The notes under the pieces are model-generated. The model had not been told where the DNA came from. It worked only from the letters and a program-made list of their open reading frames with translations, and made no database searches. Shown in pieces: positions 58,985 to 64,000 of a stretch of 64,000 nt of DNA (within the stretch, counting starts at the first letter, position 1; each line of letters starts with the position of its first letter). Made by a program: the position numbers and the translations under genes. The stretch comes from Antennarius striatus (lineage: Eukaryota; Chordata; Actinopteri; Lophiiformes; Antennariidae): NCBI RefSeq assembly GCF_040054535.1, contig NC_090782.1, positions 19,189,001 through 19,253,000 of the forward strand. Direction: 5' to 3'.

Positions 58985-59142
58985 ATTTTTGATTATCCAT
59001 CTAGATCTAGATCTGTTTCTTATGCTGTCTGTTGGCCAGGTTGTCATTGGAAATGAGAACTGGTTCTCAACTGAGTCACCTGGTTAAATAAATAGACAGA
59101 CAGACAGACGAGACAGACAGACAGACAGATAGATAGATAGAG
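58985..59142 (+). repeat. Retroelement 3' tail with (GACA)n/(GATA)n microsatellite
   Basis: GAGAACTGGTTCTCAACTGA followed by CACCTGGTTAAATAAATAG is the recognisable 3' end of a fish LINE/SINE family. It runs into ACAGACAGACAG and then GATAGATAGATAG repeats from about 59092. A string reading CTGGACAAAAGTATTGGGAC at about 58883 may belong to another old insertion. Confidence 0.55.
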
Positions 59143-61393
59143 AACACATACACACAAACATACACATACCTTTTCAAGGTCATACTCCAATGTTGGGCAA
59201 CAAAGTCTGCTTTAGTTTGTGCAGCCGTGTTGGAACAGAAAAAGGCTATCCCCATAACGGTCCTACAAAGTTGGAGCACAAACAGTCTTGTAATGTAATG
59301 TAATTTACTATTCTGAAAGATTCCCTTTAATAAGGCTAAGGGCTGAGTCCAAACCCTGGAAAACATCCCAATACCAGCATTCCTCTTCAATCAATCTTCA
59401 CACATGACAGAAAGCAGTCAGGCAGGTAAAAATGTTAGCAAAATGTATGAAAAATGGTCTAAACAGCAAATTCAAAGAAACTCAAAAAGATGACACAGAA
59501 CTTTTATTTATACTTGATATTTGTAAATCCTAAATCCACCATTACATAAAATATATACACATTTCTAAATATCTTGTGAACAAACAAATGGTGAGACAAA
59601 CAAACTAACCCCTTCACATCACCAGACAACCACATTTTCCATTAACTTTGTTTGTAGGAGCCCTGAAAATGTAGTTGGTTTGTGTAATCCTTCATGAGAA
59701 ACATTTGAATTTATTAAAATGAAGTTGTGGATGTTGGTGAACAAAGTAGCTGCCGTCTGGTAAGGTAGCAGGATACCACTGTAGGGACTGAACCATGGAG
59801 AAATTCAGTTGGGTGCAAATGTTTTGGTCCAATCTGCAATGCAAGGATTGGATGGATTATTTTTACGCCATTAATTGATGTCTTACAAAACCCATGATAT
59901 GTATTGTACCTGTACTACAATCATGGTGTTGCCAGATCATGCCAACACCAAAAATTCTCTGCGGTAGCCATGTCTTTGTGTCTAACTCCAACTGCTCTAA
60001 TGAGAGGGAGAAGAACCTGGTCTGTGTGTGTCTGTGTGTGCCTGATGTTGGGTGACAGGGAGTCGTACACCATGCTGTATCATGGCGGGTGGTGTGAGGG
60101 GGTTCCCGTTCGGATTGCTGGGTAATTGTTTTGTCAGAGCAGCTTTTCATAGGAGAGTCAGTTTCTCAGTTACCATGGAGATAAGGATATTCCTGCTCTT
60201 CCCATCCGCATGTGTGTCTGTATGTGTGCGTGTGCATGTGTGTGTTTGTGCATCCTCCAATCTCTGTTGTATATGAAGAAGCTTAAGTCGACACTATTTA
60301 AACAAATGTTCCTCAGAAAATTCATACCAAATAAGGAAATATGATCCTTTAAGGAAATACTTCTTTATAGTAGAGAAGTGAGCGACGAATCATTGAATAT
60401 GTGTGTGTGTGTGTGTGTGTGGGGGGGGGGGGTTCTGAGCGATCATCACAGCGTAGCACTGACAGTTGTGTAGAACTGGTAGTTAGATCTTACTATAGCC
60501 ATTAGAAGCTGCTGTCAGACTCGATCACTGTTGCAGAGACAGTGAGTGCAGCGAGTGTGTGGCGCTTCAACACCAGTATAGAAGCACATTCATGGTCAAG
60601 AAGTCATTATTGAATTTCTTTAATTCTGCGCTGAGTTAAAAAAAAAAAAAAACAGTTAAAAAAATGATTGCCCTTCATGCCATTGCAGACAGAGGAGGTT
60701 AATAAGAAATTGTATAACTGGAAGCTGCTGCTATGGACATGACTGGGAACTCATGGACACATCAGATGATCAATGCCGACCATGGAAGAATAATAACATA
60801 CAAATACACTCCATGAATTTGAAAGCCACCACTCATTCGTTGGCTCAGTTTACAAAAGAATTTTCTGTATTTTAAATTAGGCTGTGTCTTTATGAAGAGT
60901 TGTATTTTAGAGATGTAGCCCTAACAGTGGTTGTGCAAGTCCATGAGGAGGAGTATTACTGCTGTAATCGTTGCAGTTAGGGAACAGAATGATGACTGAT
61001 GGTGTAAAATGTTATTTGTGCTACTTCTGATTTAATTATTTTGATTTTGTCTGTTTGTTGAGATAATAATTTGAAGTTTAGAAGGAACAATGTGTTGTTG
61101 TTCAAACCAACTTGAAATTCAATGTGATGCTGCATTTTTAAGTTTTACTTTTGAGAGTAACTCCTGTAAAAAATAATAATAACAGCTCAAGCAGACACTG
61201 ACAGTCATTTCCAACTGTAAGAACACATTCACAAAGAGTCCACATATTTATTTCTCACAGTTTACTCTGTCACCTGTCACACTGGTTTCTGGCACCCATA
61301 TGCAGGATCATCTGGCAGCATCCTCCCTTAGTGCCATACAGCTGACGCTTCCAGTTTAGGTGCAGCAGCTCAACACGAATGAACATCACAGCT

Positions 61394-61404
61394 GCACACA
61401 CACA

Positions 61405-61488
<84 letters not shown>
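61394..61488. repeat. Compound (CACG)n(CA)n microsatellite
   Basis: A CA run, about eight GCAC units, then about 28 CA units, roughly 95 nt in all. It is the longest microsatellite in the window. Confidence 0.95.
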
Positions 61489-61489
<1 letters not shown>

Positions 61490-61909
61490 CCACCATGAAC
61501 ATGAAGTGCATCTTAACCCTTTATGGACAAGTGACTGTTTTTGGTAGTTTGATTTTCTACATGACATTGAAAATTCTCGTTACAACAGAAATAAAGTTTT
61601 TCAGTGAGTGTCCTATAAAAGGTTAATGACAGTTAATTTACTCAGATGTACAGTAACATATAGATGCAGTAACCTGGCTGAGTACATAAGAAGGGAAGTA
61701 AAGTCCCTTCGTGATGCGCCCCAATTGGGCAGCTTGTGTGTGTGTGTGTGGCGTGGTGCCTTGCTTAAGGGGGCCTCGGCAGTGGTCTGGAGGTGAACTG
61801 ACGCCTCCCACTGCCAACGCACTCTCCAATGTTTTGGCCCATGCCGGCGACTTCCGGTCCCCAGTCCAACACTTAATGGACTGAGCTACTGCTACCCCCA
61901 AAATAGCAC

Positions 61910-61981
61910 CTCCCTGTCAGGGAATCGAACCCCAGTCTCCCGTGTGACAGGCAGGGATTCTCACCACTATACTAACGAGGA
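61910..61981 (-). pseudogene. tRNA-Asp(GTC)-like sequence, probably a pseudogene
   Basis: The 72-nt minus-strand sequence starts TCCTCGTTAGTATAGTGG, has the anticodon loop CTGTCAC (GTC) and the T-loop GGTTCGATTCC, a close copy of vertebrate tRNA-Asp with intact A- and B-box promoters. Reading the cloverleaf by eye shows one mispair each in the acceptor stem (C-A), anticodon stem (C-A) and T-stem (T-T). That argues for a pseudogene or tRNA-derived SINE head rather than a working tRNA. Confidence 0.7.
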
Positions 61982-64000
61982 CTGGCTGCTTAGCAAAGGT
62001 GAAGTTAGAATGGCACTAAAGAGGATGAAGAACAGGAAGGCATTTATTTCAGATGACATTCCTGTGGAGGACTGAAAGCATCTAGGAGAGGTGGCTATGG
62101 AGGTTTTGCCCCGGTTGTTCAACAGAATTTCTAGCGGGCAAGAAGATGGCCAAGGAATGGAGGAAGAGTGTGCTGCACACTGCAAAATCATCTTTATTGA
62201 TATTACAATAACGAAATCTTTGTCTTTTAAAATGCATCTTGCTTTCAGTTTATATTCTCGTCCTCCCTCTAATGCTGCAGTGTCGGGTTTTGCTGTAATG
62301 CATTAAACTGCCAGTTCTGGGGAGCAAAAATATACAGGGCTATAGGCTCAAACCACAAACTACAGGACCAACAGATTGCAAAAGCAGCAAATGGCTGCTG
62401 CATGAGAATACAAAGGCAAGATTAACAGCCAATAAAAGGGATTTGCATAGGCAACCTATTTAACAACAAAAAATAGCAGAAAACAGAAGTGACAGCAGCA
62501 CATAAGACGAAGGAATGGATGTACAAAGAAACTCATTTAAATAAGCCGTGATGCAGGAAGTGAAAAAATTACATCACAGGGGAAGCGAGACGCGAGGGGC
62601 GAGTGGCAGTACACGTGAGGATGTGTATCGTAAGTGTATGAGAGAGCAGGAGATGTGTGTGTGATAACATGTCGAGGGTTTTACAAGTGATTTGCATCGC
62701 TGCAGTCAGTTCACACAGTAAAACGGTGGAATCCCCTGAAACACAGGTTCTAATGAAATGTACTGGGAGAGACAGAAGCTGCTGGTTTTGTTCATGAGGG
62801 CTCTTAGTGACAGATGGCAGGTATATCCTGAAGGAATCTAAACTGTAGCCTTCGTTTGAAAAATAAATAAGTTTAAAAAAAAGAAACACATTTAAGTAAT
62901 CTGATGAAAAACAAAAAGGTTTTGCAGATTTGTTTTATTACCTTCACCAGCTAGAGTTTATGGAATAACCCACATTTCTTTGTTTATCTGTCTCTGCTTG
63001 TGCAAAATATATCTCACAAGGCTGTAAATACATTTTGATGGGGTGTTTTTGTGCAGGGTTGAATTTTAGGCTAATGACATGATTCAATTTTGGGGTGGAT
63101 GTGGGGGCAGGTGTGGAATCTGCATCACTTGTTCCCTTTCTTCAACATTGCAAGATAAACCTTTTTTACACAGCAGTTCACAGATTTTGCCTGAAGCTCA
63201 ACGTTTTCCAGTATATCTGTGTTGACAGAAAGGGAATGTTATCACACAAAACTGTGATGAAATTGCTAAATCCATCAAGCACTGAAACCAAACACTCATA
63301 CGTCAGAATCCCCCGTTATTTTTGCTGAAGTGATTTGGCTTAAAACCAACAAACCATGCTTTTAAATACCCCAGACATCCTATATTGTGATTGCAGTGTT
63401 GCCTGTCAGTGAGGAAGTGCAGCTGCTTTTTATTGATACATGGTTCTGTATTCATTTGTTGAACTTAAAGCGATTCACTGAAATAATTACGCTAATTGTG
63501 CAGTGAAAGAATTAACCATATAGTTAAAAGAGATGAAAGCACTAAGGTATTACCAAAGACTGGAAACTGTTTTAACAGAAAAGTGTTTTGGAAAACGTGT
63601 AAGAACAAGAGAATTAGCTCACGGTTTCATTTTGCTGCGGACTTGAATGACATCTGTTCCTGGTTAAAAGTGACTGCGATTTTATTTACTTAAAAATGAC
63701 ATTCAATTGAAGTGAAAACCTGTCAGCTGTTTTGTTTTGTTTTGTTTTTTTTCAATTTTCAAATACCAATTGAGAACAAATACATGAAGCCGAAGGGCAC
63801 TCAGATGAAATATAACTCTGGAATAAGAAAGTTAATTGCCAATTCCACTGACAGCAGGATTACAATAGGCTTTACAGAATTATAAGTGAATTAAAAGTGA
63901 GTGAAAGCCATGTAAATGTGTCAGCTGAGGACTAAAATAGCAAACAAAGAGGGGGAAACTGCAACTGAGAGAGTCTCAGAAACCAAAAGGTAAAGCTTTT
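61982..64000. other. Right end of the window, no gene recognised
   Basis: AT-rich sequence with only short chance ORFs. No repeat, RNA gene or coding exon could be supported here. Confidence 0.4.

Larger units (their letters stand above)
57801..61909. other. Non-coding region with microsatellites and repeat tails
   Basis: No gene seen. Holds GT tracts at about 58327-58358 and 60400-60420 (the latter followed by a run of G), plus the repeats listed separately. Confidence 0.4.

Overview
The window is vertebrate nuclear DNA, almost certainly from a ray-finned (teleost) fish. It has split genes with GT-AG introns, many (CA)n and (ATGG)n microsatellites, a jockey/L2-type LINE, a Penelope-like element, a Tigger/pogo transposon and small MITE-like elements. 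Coding density is moderate, and every protein gene recognised lies on the minus strand.

Layout, left to right (each gene is transcribed right to left). (1) 89-1243 holds a beta-1,3-N-acetylglucosaminyltransferase (B3GNT family) in one coding exon. (2) 4.9-8.8 kb is repeat-rich, with an (ATGG)n tract, LINE 3' tails and a decayed LINE reverse transcriptase. (3) 9637-12012 is a two-exon electrically silent Kv channel subunit, best matched to kcnv2 (Kv8.2). (4) 17226-26744 is a 12-exon LDL-receptor-family gene. I assembled it splice by splice; every junction keeps phase and gives 638 codons. It has only three LDLa modules, and its tail has lost the NPxY internalisation motif. (5) 28045-29581 is ndufa7 (complex I accessory subunit), four exons. 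(6) 32528-52515 is mast3 (microtubule-associated Ser/Thr kinase), 25 coding exons plus a candidate 21-nt microexon, giving about 1477 residues. (7) 52.5-64 kb is mostly non-coding, with microsatellites, a tRNA-Asp-like pseudogene and one speculative signal-peptide exon near 57.6 kb.

The genes do not form a pathway. The context still informs: the LDLR-family gene followed by kcnv2 repeats the order and orientation of human VLDLR-KCNV2 on 9p24, while ndufa7 and mast3 have human counterparts on 19p13. This suggests a fish segment mixing paralogous chromosome blocks, with the short receptor possibly a divergent VLDLR/LDLR paralogue.

The items most worth a second look are the short receptor lacking NPxY, its last exon whose acceptor sits directly beside a (TG)n tract, the in-frame 21-nt mast3 microexon, the GC-AG intron in the mast3 kinase region, and the inverted pair of Penelope-like fragments. 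No entirely new system was found. Everything here was read by eye, without alignment or search.
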